Shown one piece after another: positions 26,986 through 36,003 of a DNA stretch of 64,000 nucleotides. Source of the stretch: Cognatundibacterium griseum (GTDB lineage: Bacteria > Pseudomonadota > Gammaproteobacteria > Burkholderiales > Burkholderiaceae_D). The stretch lies in assembly GCF_014284195.1 (NCBI RefSeq), contig NZ_JACOGC010000002.1, forward strand, positions 62,001-126,000, written 5' to 3'. Positions within the stretch are counted from its first letter, which is position 1. Each line of letters starts with the position of its first letter. A program made the translations under genes and the position numbers. The notes beneath the pieces are model-generated. The model made no database searches and was not told the DNA's origin. It worked only from the letters and a program-made list of their open reading frames with translations.

Positions 26986-27379
26986 GCGGTGCGTGACAGA
27001 CCGCTTCGATATTATGTCCATCCGGATCCAGCACAAAAGCGCCGTAGTAATCCGGATGATAATGAGGACGCAGCCCCGGGGCGCCATTGTCGCGGCCGCC
27101 GGCTGCCAGCGCGGCATGATAAAACGCATCGACCTGAGCGCGGCTGCCGGCGCGGAATGCAAAATGCACCGGCTGCTGGTGCGCGGGCTTTTCCGGAGTG
27201 GCTCTGGACAGCCAGAAATCCGGTTTCGGCGCTTCACCAAAACCGGCGACATCCGTGGTGCCAGTCACGGCTGCCGGCACTTCAACCAGCAACTGGTAGC
27301 CAATGGCACCCAGCGCCTGGGTATAAAACGATTTGCTGCGCGGATAATCGCTGACGGTAATGCCGCTGTGATCAATCAT
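26981..27379 (-). CDS. VOC-superfamily (glyoxalase-like) protein
   Basis: 132 residues with the paired beta-alpha-beta-beta-beta layout of the VOC fold: MIDHSGITVSDYPRSKSFYTQ at the start and YYGAFVLDPDGHNIEAVCH at the end, with the likely metal ligands His4 and the late Glu. The reaction is unknown. Its ATG overlaps the argF stop as ATGA, so translation is coupled to argF. A link to arginine metabolism is possible but not shown. Confidence 0.87.
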   Translation of the reverse strand: MIDHSGITVSDYPRSKSFYTQALGAIGYQLLVEVPAAVTGTTDVAGFGEAPKPDFWLSRATPEKPAHQQPVHFAFRAGSRAQVDAFYHAALAAGGRDNGAPGLRPHYHPDYYGAFVLDPDGHNIEAVCHAPL

Positions 27380-28290
27380 CGTATTTCCCCTACCACAAGA
27401 TATTCCAGCAATGCTTTTTGTACGTGCAGGCGGTTTTCTGCTTCATCCCAGACCACGGATTGCGGGCCATCGATGACGCCAGCCGATACTTCCTCGCCGC
27501 GATGGGCGGGCAGGCAGTGCATGAACAAGGCATCGGGATTGGCGCGCGCCATTTTTGCCTCGTCCACGATCCAGCCATCGAAAGCTTTCAGTCGCGCCTG
27601 ATTCTCCGCTTCGTAGCCCATGCTGGTCCAGACGTCGGTATTGACCAGATCAACACCTTCGCAGGCATCGGATGGATTGTCGAACAAAGTGTAATGGCGG
27701 TTATCCGCAGCCACCAGCGACATATCCATGTCGTAACCCTTCGGGGTTGAGACATGCAGATGAAAATTGAATACCTGCGCCGCCTGCAGCCAGGAATACA
27801 GCATGTTGTTGGCATCGCCGACCCAGGCTACTTTTTTGCCGGTAATCGAACCGCGGTGCTCTATATACGTAAAGACATCGGCCAGCACCTGGCAGGGATG
27901 ATGCTGATTGGTCAGGCCGTTAATCACAGGCACGCGGGAATTCGCCGCAAAACGTTCAATCATTTCCTGTTCAAACGTGCGGATCATGATGATGTCGCAC
28001 ATGCGGGACATGACCTGACCTGCATCTTCCACCGGTTCGCCCCGTCCCAGCTGGCTGTCGCGGGTATTGAGGTAGATGGCGGCGCCGCCGAGCTGGTGCA
28101 TGCCTGCTTCGAACGACAGGCGGGTGCGGGTGGAATTTTTTTCAAATACCATGACTAGTGTCCGGTCCAGCAGCGGGTGATAAGTCTGGTAAGCTTTGAA
28201 ACGTTGCTTGATGATGCGGGCACGCTGCATCAGATACTCATATTCAGACAGCGTGAAATCGGAAAATTGCAGGTAATGTTTGATAGCCAT
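27376..28290 (-). CDS. argF: Ornithine carbamoyltransferase
   Basis: Forms citrulline from ornithine and carbamoyl phosphate. 304 residues from the ATG at 28290 (MAIKHYLQFSD). The carbamoyl-phosphate motif FEKNSTRTRLSFE (about 49-61), HPCQ (about 133-136) and the ornithine-site HCLPAHRGEE (about 266-275) are present. The ATG lacks a ribosome binding site and has a stem-loop just upstream. Coupled to the VOC gene downstream. Confidence 0.97.
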   Translation of the reverse strand: MAIKHYLQFSDFTLSEYEYLMQRARIIKQRFKAYQTYHPLLDRTLVMVFEKNSTRTRLSFEAGMHQLGGAAIYLNTRDSQLGRGEPVEDAGQVMSRMCDIIMIRTFEQEMIERFAANSRVPVINGLTNQHHPCQVLADVFTYIEHRGSITGKKVAWVGDANNMLYSWLQAAQVFNFHLHVSTPKGYDMDMSLVAADNRHYTLFDNPSDACEGVDLVNTDVWTSMGYEAENQARLKAFDGWIVDEAKMARANPDALFMHCLPAHRGEEVSAGVIDGPQSVVWDEAENRLHVQKALLEYLVVGEIR

Positions 28291-28300
28291 AAATAAAACG

Positions 28301-28346
28301 GGCAGCAAGATAGCTTGCCGCCGCCTGTCATAACTGCTTCATTATA
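28301..28346 (-). promoter_or_regulatory. argF promoter and leader stem-loop
   Basis: TATAAT on the minus strand (28341-28346) implies a leader of about 44 bases. That leader is nearly filled by a 9-bp stem GGCGGCAAG / CTTGCTGCC (28322-28301, one G-U pair, 4-base loop), followed by CGTTTTATTT directly before the ATG. It could be an attenuator or a translation control element; no binding site for the ribosome is seen. Confidence 0.5.
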
Positions 28347-28524
28347 AGGGATTGCAACTGCTCCCCCATATTAAATTCAGGGGAAGTACTCTTTGTACAG
28401 GATATTACGATGTTTTTCAAAAAAAGATCGGACAAAAAGAGCGGAAAAATGGTTTTTGGGAAACGGGCGCGTTTTGGCTTGTTCAGACTTGTTAATTTTT
28501 GTGAATTTGTAAAAAAAAGTAATT

Positions 28525-28580
28525 CAACTTGAAGAAGTTGTTCTTCTGTCAGTATCAAAAATATGCTTCCTACTTATAAT
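28525..28580 (+). promoter_or_regulatory. wss-like operon promoter with overlapping dyads
   Basis: A consensus TATAAT (28575-28580) lies about 107 bases before the first gene; no good -35 is present, which suits an activated promoter. Upstream, CAACTT (28525-28530) pairs with AAGTTG (28535-28540), and GAAGAA (28531-28536) with TTCTTC (28541-28546). The two dyads overlap. Confidence 0.45.
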
Positions 28581-28693
28581 GCAATCTTGAAACAATTACT
28601 TGCTGGACAAAAAAAGTGTTCCGCCGGCCAATCAGGTATCTGTTCTGCGGCTGACGGAATGAGTACAACCCCCATTATCCGAGTTTATCTATC

Positions 28694-29353
28694 ATGAGCG
28701 CACTTTTAGCCGGACTGACCGTACTGATCATTGGCGACAGCCACATGTCAACACCTGATTATCTGATCACCACCCTGCATGACGACTTGATGAATAAGGG
28801 CGCAGTGGTGTATTCGTTTGGAGCCTGCGGTGTTGCCGCCGGTGAATGGATGGTGAAGACACAGTCTTCCTGTGGCGGAGCAGTACGCCTCAAGGATGGT
28901 CCGGTGGAAGTGAAGACCGGTCAGGATGCCATGACCCGGCCATTTAATGAACTGATCAAGACCTACAAGCCGAATCTGGTGGTGGTGGTGAATGGCGATA
29001 CGATGGCTTCTTACAGCCAGCCGGAATTACCAAAGACATGGATCTGGCAGCAGGTGAGCCGCCTGACCAAAGGCGTGAAAAATAACGGTGTTGCCTGTGC
29101 CTGGGTTGGCCCTGCATGGGGAACTGAGGGCGGTAAATTCAATAAGACTTTCGCACGTGCCAAAGAAATGTCCGGTTACCTGTCCGAAATCGTTGCACCG
29201 TGCACTTATGTCGATTCCCTGACGCTCTCGAAGCCGGGTGAGTGGGGAACAATTGATGGCCAGCACTTTGACAATGCCGGCTATAAAGCATGGGGTGCTG
29301 CCATTGGCAATGTTATCAGTTCGCCGGCATTGCTGAATACGGTCAAACGATAA
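28694..29353 (+). CDS. wssF: SGNH/GDSL-type protein of the cellulose acetylation module (WssF-like)
   Basis: 219 residues. The start region has the SGNH block I as IIGDSHMS (about 12-19), with a hydrophobic strand before it but no clear signal peptide. The C-terminal DGQHFDNAGY (about 191-200) supplies the Asp and His of the triad. WssF in Pseudomonas fluorescens SBW25 is of similar size and opens the wssFGHI acetylation genes; its exact step is not settled. The three following genes match wssG, wssH and wssI in order. Confidence 0.75.
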   Translation: MSALLAGLTVLIIGDSHMSTPDYLITTLHDDLMNKGAVVYSFGACGVAAGEWMVKTQSSCGGAVRLKDGPVEVKTGQDAMTRPFNELIKTYKPNLVVVVNGDTMASYSQPELPKTWIWQQVSRLTKGVKNNGVACAWVGPAWGTEGGKFNKTFARAKEMSGYLSEIVAPCTYVDSLTLSKPGEWGTIDGQHFDNAGYKAWGAAIGNVISSPALLNTVKR

Positions 29354-29446
29354 GCCACACTGACTGTAAGGGTGCCGGCGGCGGGCATGATCTGCCGGCA
29401 TCTCAAAAATGCTACACATCTGAACCTGCAACTACCGACAATAAAA

Positions 29447-30103
29447 ATGAAAAAGCTCATCCTGACTGCTCTTGTCTCTGCGATTTCTGTGACTGCCCAC
29501 GCCGATAATCCATTGTATGAAACCGGCCCGGGACAGGATTCGTCCTTTGTGCGTTTTCTCAATGCCAGTCAGGATAAAGTGACGGTCGTCAATGGCAGTG
29601 CCAAAGTCAGTCTGGATAGTAAAAATGATGGCCGTGCTTCCCGTTTTTATCCAGTCAAGGCGGGCGACAAACTGCATGCGACAGTTCAGTCCGGTAACAG
29701 CAAGAATTCCGTCGAGCTGGTAGCCAAGCCTGGTGAATTTATTACCGTCGCGGTTGTCAGCAAATCCAACGGCATCGACAGCCTGCTGGTGCGGGAAACA
29801 CCGACGGACTTTAACGCAATGCGATCTTCCATTTCCCTCATGAATCTCGATGACAGCTGCGCTACGGCCTCGCTGACCGGCGGTGCCAAAGGTGCCATGA
29901 TTTTTGAAAACGTGAAACCTGCCGCATCGCAGCGTCGCCTGGTCAATCCGGTAGCGCTGACCGTGCAGGCGCATTGCGGTGCGGATCTGGCCGGTGCTGC
30001 CGTGGATATGTCGCAATTGCAGGCCGGAGAGCGTTACAGTGTGATTGTGATTCCAGCTAAAAAGGGCAGACAGGCATTTTTCGTCCGCGATACTACTTCC
30101 TGA
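29447..30103 (+). CDS. wssG: AlgF-like periplasmic polysaccharide acetylation protein (WssG-like)
   Basis: 218 residues from the ATG at 29447, giving a clean signal peptide (about 1-19, ending AHA-DN); the frame is open further upstream. The body is beta-rich (SSFVRFLNASQDKVTV, a lone Cys pair, GERYSVIVIP) as in AlgF, a periplasmic adaptor of alginate O-acetylation. It lies between the SGNH and MBOAT genes, which supports the WssG assignment. Confidence 0.78.
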   Translation: MKKLILTALVSAISVTAHADNPLYETGPGQDSSFVRFLNASQDKVTVVNGSAKVSLDSKNDGRASRFYPVKAGDKLHATVQSGNSKNSVELVAKPGEFITVAVVSKSNGIDSLLVRETPTDFNAMRSSISLMNLDDSCATASLTGGAKGAMIFENVKPAASQRRLVNPVALTVQAHCGADLAGAAVDMSQLQAGERYSVIVIPAKKGRQAFFVRDTTS

Positions 30104-30123
30104 TTTGAGTCAGAGCTGTTGCC

Positions 30124-31521
30124 ATGGTATTTGCCTCATTAGAATTTCTGACCTTATTCCTGCCGCTGTTTTTTGCGCTGTATCTGGTAACGCCCCAGAA
30201 TTACCGCAATCACACTCTGCTGGTCGGCAGCTGGTTGTTTTATGCCTGGTGGACACCTAAATTCCTGTTGCTGATCATTGCGCTGACCATCCTCGCCTGG
30301 GGTGCTGCGATACTGATCGACCGGGCACGCGACGAAAAAATCAAGACCCGCCTGATGGCCGCAACGATCGTGTTGAATCTGGTGTCGCTGGTCTGGTACA
30401 AATACACCAACATGGTCGTGGCCTCACTCAACACGATGCTGACGGGCAGGCAGATGCCGGTCATTCCGTGGGAAAACCTGATGCTGCCGATAGGCCTGTC
30501 ATTCACTGTGCTGCACGCGATTTCCTATATTGTCGATGTCCGGCGTAAAACAGTGCCTGCACAGTACAGCTTCATTTCCTTCAGCGCCTATATGGCGATG
30601 TTTCCGCATCTGATTGCGGGGCCGATCGTCCGCTATAAAGTCATTGACCGCGAATTGCGCGAACGGGTCTTTTCTTTCGATCAGTTTACGCTCGGCGCGC
30701 GGCGCTTCATGATCGGTTTCTCAATGAAGGTGCTGATTGCCGATACGTTGTCCCCTCTCGTGGCGCTGGTATTCGGATTGAAGCATCCCGGCTTTTACGA
30801 TGCCTGGGTTGGGTGCATTGCGTATACGCTGCAGCTGTACTTCGATTTCGCCGGTTACAGCGCCATGGCGATCGGGCTCGGCCTGATGCTGGGTTTTCGT
30901 TTTGAAGAAAATTTCAATCATCCCTATCTGGCGGTATCGATACAGGATTTCTGGCGCCGCTGGCACATGACATTGTCTTCCTGGCTGCGGGATTACCTGT
31001 ATATCAGCCTTGGCGGTAACCGTCACGGACAGACGCGCACTTACGTGAATCTGATGCTGACCATGGCGATCGGCGGTTTGTGGCACGGCGGCGATAACTG
31101 GAATTATCTGATCTGGGGCTTCATTCACGGTGCAGCACTCTGCTGTGACCGGGCGTTTACCCAGCGCGGCTGGTCCATGCCGGATTTTGCGTCGCGCACG
31201 CTGACCCTGCTGGCGGTGATGTTTGCCTGGACGATCTTCCGCGCAGCCGGGTTTGATAATGCGCTGACGATGTGGTCAGGACAGCTGGGGCTCAATGGCA
31301 TGGCGATCGGAGATGAAGTGATTCTCGCGCTGCGTCCCAGCATCCTGCTGACCTTTGCACTGGGGCTGGTCTGCGTGCTGTATCCCGCCACCCGAATCGC
31401 GAAACGTGGCGGTCTGGGAATCATGAGCTGGAGCATGATCTGGCCGGTGATGACCTTTACCTATGCAGTGATTGTGCTGGCCGGGCAGAAGGCGATTCCA
31501 TTTTTATATTTTCAGTTCTAA
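30124..31521 (+). CDS. wssH: MBOAT acyltransferase of polysaccharide O-acetylation (AlgI/WssH-like)
   Basis: Inner-membrane protein of 465 residues with about 11 helices that passes acetyl groups from the cytoplasm to the periplasm. The start MVFASLEFLTLFLPLFF and FWRRWHMTLSSWLRDYLYI (about 279-297) are typical of AlgI. GGLWHGGDNWNYLIWGFIHG in the later part carries the catalytic His of MBOAT proteins (about 324). Partner of the following AlgJ/AlgX-like gene. Confidence 0.9.
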   Translation: MVFASLEFLTLFLPLFFALYLVTPQNYRNHTLLVGSWLFYAWWTPKFLLLIIALTILAWGAAILIDRARDEKIKTRLMAATIVLNLVSLVWYKYTNMVVASLNTMLTGRQMPVIPWENLMLPIGLSFTVLHAISYIVDVRRKTVPAQYSFISFSAYMAMFPHLIAGPIVRYKVIDRELRERVFSFDQFTLGARRFMIGFSMKVLIADTLSPLVALVFGLKHPGFYDAWVGCIAYTLQLYFDFAGYSAMAIGLGLMLGFRFEENFNHPYLAVSIQDFWRRWHMTLSSWLRDYLYISLGGNRHGQTRTYVNLMLTMAIGGLWHGGDNWNYLIWGFIHGAALCCDRAFTQRGWSMPDFASRTLTLLAVMFAWTIFRAAGFDNALTMWSGQLGLNGMAIGDEVILALRPSILLTFALGLVCVLYPATRIAKRGGLGIMSWSMIWPVMTFTYAVIVLAGQKAIPFLYFQF

Positions 31522-31530
31522 GAGGAAAAT

Positions 31531-32676
31531 ATGAGTGAATCTTTTTCCTTTGATGCAAAAAGTGCCGGTATCTGGCGCTTTATTCCGGCCGGTTCTTTTG
31601 CGCTGATCCTGATAGCCGGGTTCGCCGTCACGACATGCTCATTGCGCGAAGTTCCTGCCGCCAAATGGGCGGAGATGGCGCATCTGAAACCGATTCTTCA
31701 GGGAGAATCCACACGCCGCTTCACCAGTCAGCTGAATGAGCATTTTTTGTGGAGCAAACCGTTCGCCCGAATCGAGCGCGCCGTGAACTGGAAGATCGCC
31801 GGAGACACCGGCCCATCCGTCCGTACGGGATGTGAAGGCTGGTTTTTCCTGTCGGAAGAATTAACGACCTTTGATGGTGGCTCACAAAATGCCAATGCCC
31901 GTGCCTATATGGTCGGGCAGGTTGCTCAGTTGCTGGAGAAAAAAAATATCCGGCTGGTGGTTGCCGTCACACCTGACAAGTCCCGGATCGAGCAGGAGCA
32001 TTTATGCGGCCTGCACCGGCCAGCCGGATTCACCCAGAGGGCGCAGGACTGGATGAGTACCGTCCGTTCCCGCCAGGTGGACGTCATTGATCTCAGCGTG
32101 CCGCTGACAGCATTCCGTGGCGAGCGCTATTACCGGACCGATTCTCACTGGAATGAAGCCGGTGCCAATGCAGCAGCAGCAGCGATTGCTGCGCATCTGG
32201 CGCAGTTGCAACTGGTGGACAAGCCTGCCCACGGCATACCGGCGGATGCGGTCAAAACCAGTATCGCAGAGCGTATGGGGGATTTGTTCCGGGTATCCAA
32301 TCTGGAAGGTCTGCCGGAGTGGTGGCGGCCTGCCATTGAAAAAACGGCGACCAGCGTGGTCGCACCGGTGGTCAGCCAGAGCGATGATCTGTTTGGCGAC
32401 ACAGGTTTGCCGGCTGTTGCGCTGATCGGCACATCGTTCAGCCTGCGCGGCAATTTTGTTCCCATGCTGAGCCAGCATCTTGGTGCGCCGGTTGCCAATC
32501 TGGCCAAGGATGGCGGCGATTTTGACGGTTCTGCTACGGCATATTTGCATGGCAAGACTTTTCAGCAGGAGCCGCCCAAGGTCGTGGTATGGGAAATTCC
32601 GGAACGCATGCTGCAAAAGCCATTCAAACCGTCTGAGCGGGTCTGGCTGGAAGACCTGAAGCAGGGCCGCCTGTAG
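31531..32676 (+). CDS. wssI: AlgJ/AlgX-like SGNH acetyltransferase (WssI-like)
   Basis: 381 residues with one N-terminal membrane anchor (about 15-38), then a periplasmic SGNH domain. The nucleophile motif is GTSFS (about 294-298) and TDSHWN (about 201-206) supplies Asp and His, as in AlgJ and AlgX. Such proteins place the acetyl group on the polymer. AGAGGAAAAT precedes the ATG. It ends the four-gene module; the next gene faces it. Confidence 0.85.
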   Translation: MSESFSFDAKSAGIWRFIPAGSFALILIAGFAVTTCSLREVPAAKWAEMAHLKPILQGESTRRFTSQLNEHFLWSKPFARIERAVNWKIAGDTGPSVRTGCEGWFFLSEELTTFDGGSQNANARAYMVGQVAQLLEKKNIRLVVAVTPDKSRIEQEHLCGLHRPAGFTQRAQDWMSTVRSRQVDVIDLSVPLTAFRGERYYRTDSHWNEAGANAAAAAIAAHLAQLQLVDKPAHGIPADAVKTSIAERMGDLFRVSNLEGLPEWWRPAIEKTATSVVAPVVSQSDDLFGDTGLPAVALIGTSFSLRGNFVPMLSQHLGAPVANLAKDGGDFDGSATAYLHGKTFQQEPPKVVVWEIPERMLQKPFKPSERVWLEDLKQGRL

Positions 32677-32693
32677 TAACGGCTCTGCTGACT

Positions 32694-33599
32694 TCAATAA
32701 CCGATGGTTTGAGCGGATTCATGCACCAGCTGCTTAAATAGCTGGTGCCGCATCGCTGCAATCTGGCCGTTGCCGACCGCCGCCAGTACGGCGCAGCCGG
32801 GCTCGGCATGATGATGGCAATTGTAGAATTTACAGTGTCCCAGGTGAGGTATAAATTCCGGAAATGCCCGTTCCAGCATACCTTCCGTCAGATGATGCAA
32901 TCCGAACTCCTGAAAACCCGGTGAATCAATCACCAGTGAATCCTGATCCATCTGATACAAACGGGTAAATGTTGTGGTGTGCTTCCCGGTATCCAGCGCA
33001 GCGGAAATTTCCCGTGTCGCTATTTCTGCATTCGGTATTAACAAATTAATCAGCGATGATTTTCCCATGCCTGACTGGCCGATCAGGATAGTGCTCTGAT
33101 GCTGCGTCAGTTGTATCAGCAAGGCGCGCGTCGCTTCAGGCTCCGCCCTGACCGAGACTTCGTGCACCGGATAGCCCAGGTTCGCATACAGGCCGACCCG
33201 TTCACGCGCCTTTGGCAAGGCGGCGCTGACATCGGTTTTGTTCAGAATCAGATGTGGTTGTATGCCTGCAGATTCGGCAGCGACCAGCGCCCGTGATACC
33301 AGATCATCACTGAAACTGGGTTCTGTGGCGACGACAATCAGCAGCCGGGTCAGGTTGGCCGCCAGCATTTTGGATTTGTATTGATCCGAGCGGTACAGCA
33401 ATGTCCGGCGCGGCTGAATCGCTTCAATGACGCCCTGATCCTTTGAGGTCAGGGCAAAATCTACCAGATCACCGACCGACACATCACTTTTTTTGCCGCG
33501 CGTGACACAGTGCAGTTTGCAGGAAGCGCCATTGATTTCGGCCTGCACCAGATAATGCCGCCCGTGAGCCGCAATCACCAGACCCTGTTGCAGTCCCAT
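32694..33599 (-). CDS. rsgA: Ribosome small-subunit GTPase RsgA
   Basis: Late 30S maturation GTPase. 301 residues: an OB domain, then the circularly permuted GTPase with NKTD (G4, about 119-122) before [10 protein letters not shown] (G1, about 175-184) and [10 protein letters not shown] (G3), then the Zn finger with [14 protein letters not shown] (about 256-269). Its start overlaps the preceding pterin dehydratase stop by one base (TGATG). Confidence 0.96.
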   Translation of the reverse strand: MGLQQGLVIAAHGRHYLVQAEINGASCKLHCVTRGKKSDVSVGDLVDFALTSKDQGVIEAIQPRRTLLYRSDQYKSKMLAANLTRLLIVVATEPSFSDDLVSRALVAAESAGIQPHLILNKTDVSAALPKARERVGLYANLGYPVHEVSVRAEPEATRALLIQLTQHQSTILIGQSGMGKSSLINLLIPNAEIATREISAALDTGKHTTTFTRLYQMDQDSLVIDSPGFQEFGLHHLTEGMLERAFPEFIPHLGHCKFYNCHHHAEPGCAVLAAVGNGQIAAMRHQLFKQLVHESAQTIGY

Positions 33600-33949
33600 C
33601 AGGAAAAACTCTGCTCAAACACCGCATCCACTTTAGCGGCGCAGATGAAATCATTTTCTGAAATGCCGCCTTTGCCATCATTCACCGTGTGGGTGTCAAA
33701 ACGGATCACGCAGCGATTGTAAGTAATGGTCAGCTCCGGGTGATGATCTTCCGCATGAATGACATAAGCGATGGCGTTGATGAATGCCAGCGTTTCATAA
33801 TAATTTTTGAACTGATAGGTTTTCACAATACGCGGGCCATCCTGCGTCCAGCCTGGTGTGGCCGCAAAATATTCAGCGAGAGCCGATTCCGGCAATGCCG
33901 TTTCGGTGTGTTGTGATTTGCGGGACAGCAGATCATTCGTGTTGAGCAT
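33599..33949 (-). CDS. phhB: Pterin-4a-carbinolamine dehydratase
   Basis: Recycles the pterin cofactor used by phenylalanine hydroxylase. 116 residues from the ATG at 33949, which has AAGGA upstream. The active-site motif [16 protein letters not shown] (about 65-80) has the expected His residues. No phhA is nearby; this placement between an M48 peptidase and rsgA is common in Burkholderiales, so the gene may also serve another role. Confidence 0.9.
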   Translation of the reverse strand: MLNTNDLLSRKSQHTETALPESALAEYFAATPGWTQDGPRIVKTYQFKNYYETLAFINAIAYVIHAEDHHPELTITYNRCVIRFDTHTVNDGKGGISENDFICAAKVDAVFEQSFS

Positions 33950-33973
33950 GATTATTCCTTGCATGGTTACCAT

Positions 33974-35254
33974 TTACGCTGCACGGGCGGGCAGCAGATG
34001 CTGAATCCTGACGGATGCAGGAGGGTGTGAATCATAAAATGCAGAATGCAGCGGGTCCGGGGTCAGCGTCGAGGCATTATCTTCGTACAGTTTGACCAGC
34101 GCGGTGATCAGGTCACCGGCATTGGTATGTTTCGCTGCGAACGCATCGGCTTCAAATTCATGTTTGCGCGAGCTGAGTGAACTCAGTGGCGAGAACAGAA
34201 AGGTGAATACCGGCAGGGTCAGCATAAATAGAATCAGCGCCATCGCATCATTTTTCGCCAGCAACAGGGGATCCACTCCCAGACCGGTATAGAACCAGAC
34301 TTGCTGTTTCAGATAGCCGAGTAGCGCCAGGAACGCCAGCGACAGGATAAAAATCACGGCCATCCGTTTCATGATGTGACGCAGTTTGAAATGCCCCAGT
34401 TCATGCGCCAGCACAGCTTCTACCTCTTGCGGTGCCAGGCGTGCGATCAGCGTGTCGAAAAACACGATACGCTTGGCTGCGCCAAAACCGGAGAAATATG
34501 CATTGCCGTGCGCGCTGCGCTTTGAGCCATCCATGACAAACAGTCCTTTGGACGCAAATGCGGTTCTCTGCATCAGACCTTCAATCCGGACGCGCAGGTT
34601 GTCGTCTTCCAGCGGTGTGAATTTGTTGAAAAGCGGTGCAATCACACTGGGGTAAATCAGCATCATCAGGAGCTGAAAACCGGTCCAGACCAGCCAAGCA
34701 TACAGCCACCAGAGTTCACCCGCTTTGTCCATCAGGGTCAGCACAACCCAGATCAGCGGCAGACCAATCGCGGCGCCCAGCAGCGTGCTTTTCAGAAGGT
34801 CGCTGAAAAACAGTGCCGGAGTCATTTTATTGAATCCGAATTTCTGTTCCAGAACAAATTGAGAATAATAGGAAAACGGCAGCTCCAGCACGCTGCTGAT
34901 CACTGCAAAACTGACCAGCAGTGCCAGCTGGTAAATCATGCCGGGACCGGTCAGCGCCAGAACGTTCGCCGACAGCCATTGCAAGCCGCCAAACAGGGTA
35001 AAACCGGTCAGTATCAGCGCATTGAAGATCAGCAGCACCAGAGATAATTTGGTTTTGGCGATCGTGTAGTCAGCTGCTTTCTGATGTGCTGCCAGCGGAA
35101 TACTGGCAGCAAACTGGGCGGGAACTTTAGCACGATGTTGCAGGATATGGCGGATATGACGGGAGGCGAGCCAGAACTGCACCAGCAGCGTCAGTAGCAG
35201 AACGGTGATGAAGAAAACCGAAAAGACGTGGGAATTCATGGGAAAATGTGACAT
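33974..35254 (-). CDS. M48-family membrane zinc metallopeptidase (Ste24/CAAX protease type)
   Basis: 426 residues with an N-terminal membrane part (about 10-115), further helices, and the zinc motif HELGHFKLRH (about 284-293) with a later EFEADAFA (about 365) giving the third ligand. Family members cut membrane or misfolded proteins. An alternative ATG is at 35239; neither has a strong binding site. Its start faces orn at only 24 bases. Confidence 0.9.
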   Translation of the reverse strand: MSHFPMNSHVFSVFFITVLLLTLLVQFWLASRHIRHILQHRAKVPAQFAASIPLAAHQKAADYTIAKTKLSLVLLIFNALILTGFTLFGGLQWLSANVLALTGPGMIYQLALLVSFAVISSVLELPFSYYSQFVLEQKFGFNKMTPALFFSDLLKSTLLGAAIGLPLIWVVLTLMDKAGELWWLYAWLVWTGFQLLMMLIYPSVIAPLFNKFTPLEDDNLRVRIEGLMQRTAFASKGLFVMDGSKRSAHGNAYFSGFGAAKRIVFFDTLIARLAPQEVEAVLAHELGHFKLRHIMKRMAVIFILSLAFLALLGYLKQQVWFYTGLGVDPLLLAKNDAMALILFMLTLPVFTFLFSPLSSLSSRKHEFEADAFAAKHTNAGDLITALVKLYEDNASTLTPDPLHSAFYDSHPPASVRIQHLLPARAA

Positions 35255-35278
35255 TCGTAAAAAAGCTAAGGAAGAATT

Positions 35279-35866
35279 ATGTCACAAGCGACCGACCTGC
35301 AAACAAACAGCACTCCGCCAGCACGTCCAAACGAGATGAATCTGATCTGGGTTGATCTGGAAATGACCGGGCTGGACCCCGATAATGACCGGATTATCGA
35401 GATTGCCGTGGTGGTCACCGATTCGCAACTGAATATCCTGGCCGAAGGACCGGTCTTTGCGATCCATCAGTCCGATGAGACGCTCGATAAAATGGATGCC
35501 TGGAACAAGGGAACGCACGGACGTTCCGGTCTGATCGACAAGGTCAAGACATCGACGGTCAGTGAGGCAGATGCCGAGCAGGCGTTGATTGCTTTCCTGA
35601 AGCCGTATGTGCCGGCAGGAAAATCGCCGATGTGCGGTAATTCCATTTGTCAGGACCGTCGCTTTATGGCACGCGGAATGCCGAAGCTGGAAGCATTTTT
35701 CCATTACCGTAACCTGGATGTCTCGACGCTGAAAGAATTGTGCCGCCGCTGGAAACCTGCGATCTCAACCGGCTTTAAAAAACATCAGAAACATACTGCG
35801 CTGGCCGATATTGTCGAATCTATTGAAGAGCTGAAGTACTATCGTCAGCATTTCATTCAGGAATAA
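35279..35866 (+). CDS. orn: Oligoribonuclease
   Basis: DEDDh 3'-5' exonuclease that degrades 2-5-mer RNA, including pGpG from c-di-GMP breakdown. 195 residues with [24 protein letters not shown] (here in parts, about 21-44) carrying the first Asp and Glu, and [11 protein letters not shown] (about 168-178) carrying the last His and Asp. AAGGAAG lies 5 bases before the ATG. Usual length is about 180. Confidence 0.96.
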   Translation: MSQATDLQTNSTPPARPNEMNLIWVDLEMTGLDPDNDRIIEIAVVVTDSQLNILAEGPVFAIHQSDETLDKMDAWNKGTHGRSGLIDKVKTSTVSEADAEQALIAFLKPYVPAGKSPMCGNSICQDRRFMARGMPKLEAFFHYRNLDVSTLKELCRRWKPAISTGFKKHQKHTALADIVESIEELKYYRQHFIQE

Positions 35867-35907
35867 TTCCCTGAAATTTTCTGAAGCTCTCTGAAATAGA
35901 GAGCGCA

Positions 35908-35940
35908 ATAAAAAAACGGCAGAGTGTGCCGTTTTTTTAT
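35908..35940. terminator. Bidirectional terminator between orn and the FKBP gene
   Basis: ATA7-CGGCA and TGCCG-T7-AT pair over 14 bp (35908-35921 with 35927-35940) with loop GAGTG. It can stop both converging genes. Confidence 0.9.
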
Positions 35941-36003
35941 TTGTACTGTCATGAACTGACGGCACCGCGATTCACGTTTGCAAGCCTGCCTGTTCGCAAT
36001 GTT

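Larger units (their letters stand above)
28291..28693. other. 403-bp divergent gap between argF and the wss-like operon
   Basis: Holds the argF leader hairpin and -10 (28301-28346), overlapping dyads (28525-28546) and a -10 for the plus strand (28575-28580). A 76-codon minus-strand frame (28328-28558) overlaps these signals and has no recognisable protein features, so I do not call it a gene. Confidence 0.65.

Noticed and set aside
28355-28400. G/C-tract near argF that might be another copy of the dispersed repeat
   Set aside because: Only a C5 run with weak flanks; the TACT/AGTA arms and the CTGA and GGG-TTT blocks are missing.
28328-28558. 76-codon minus-strand frame upstream of argF
   Set aside because: It covers the argF promoter region and plus-strand dyads, is AT-rich, has no clear binding site and no protein-like pattern.
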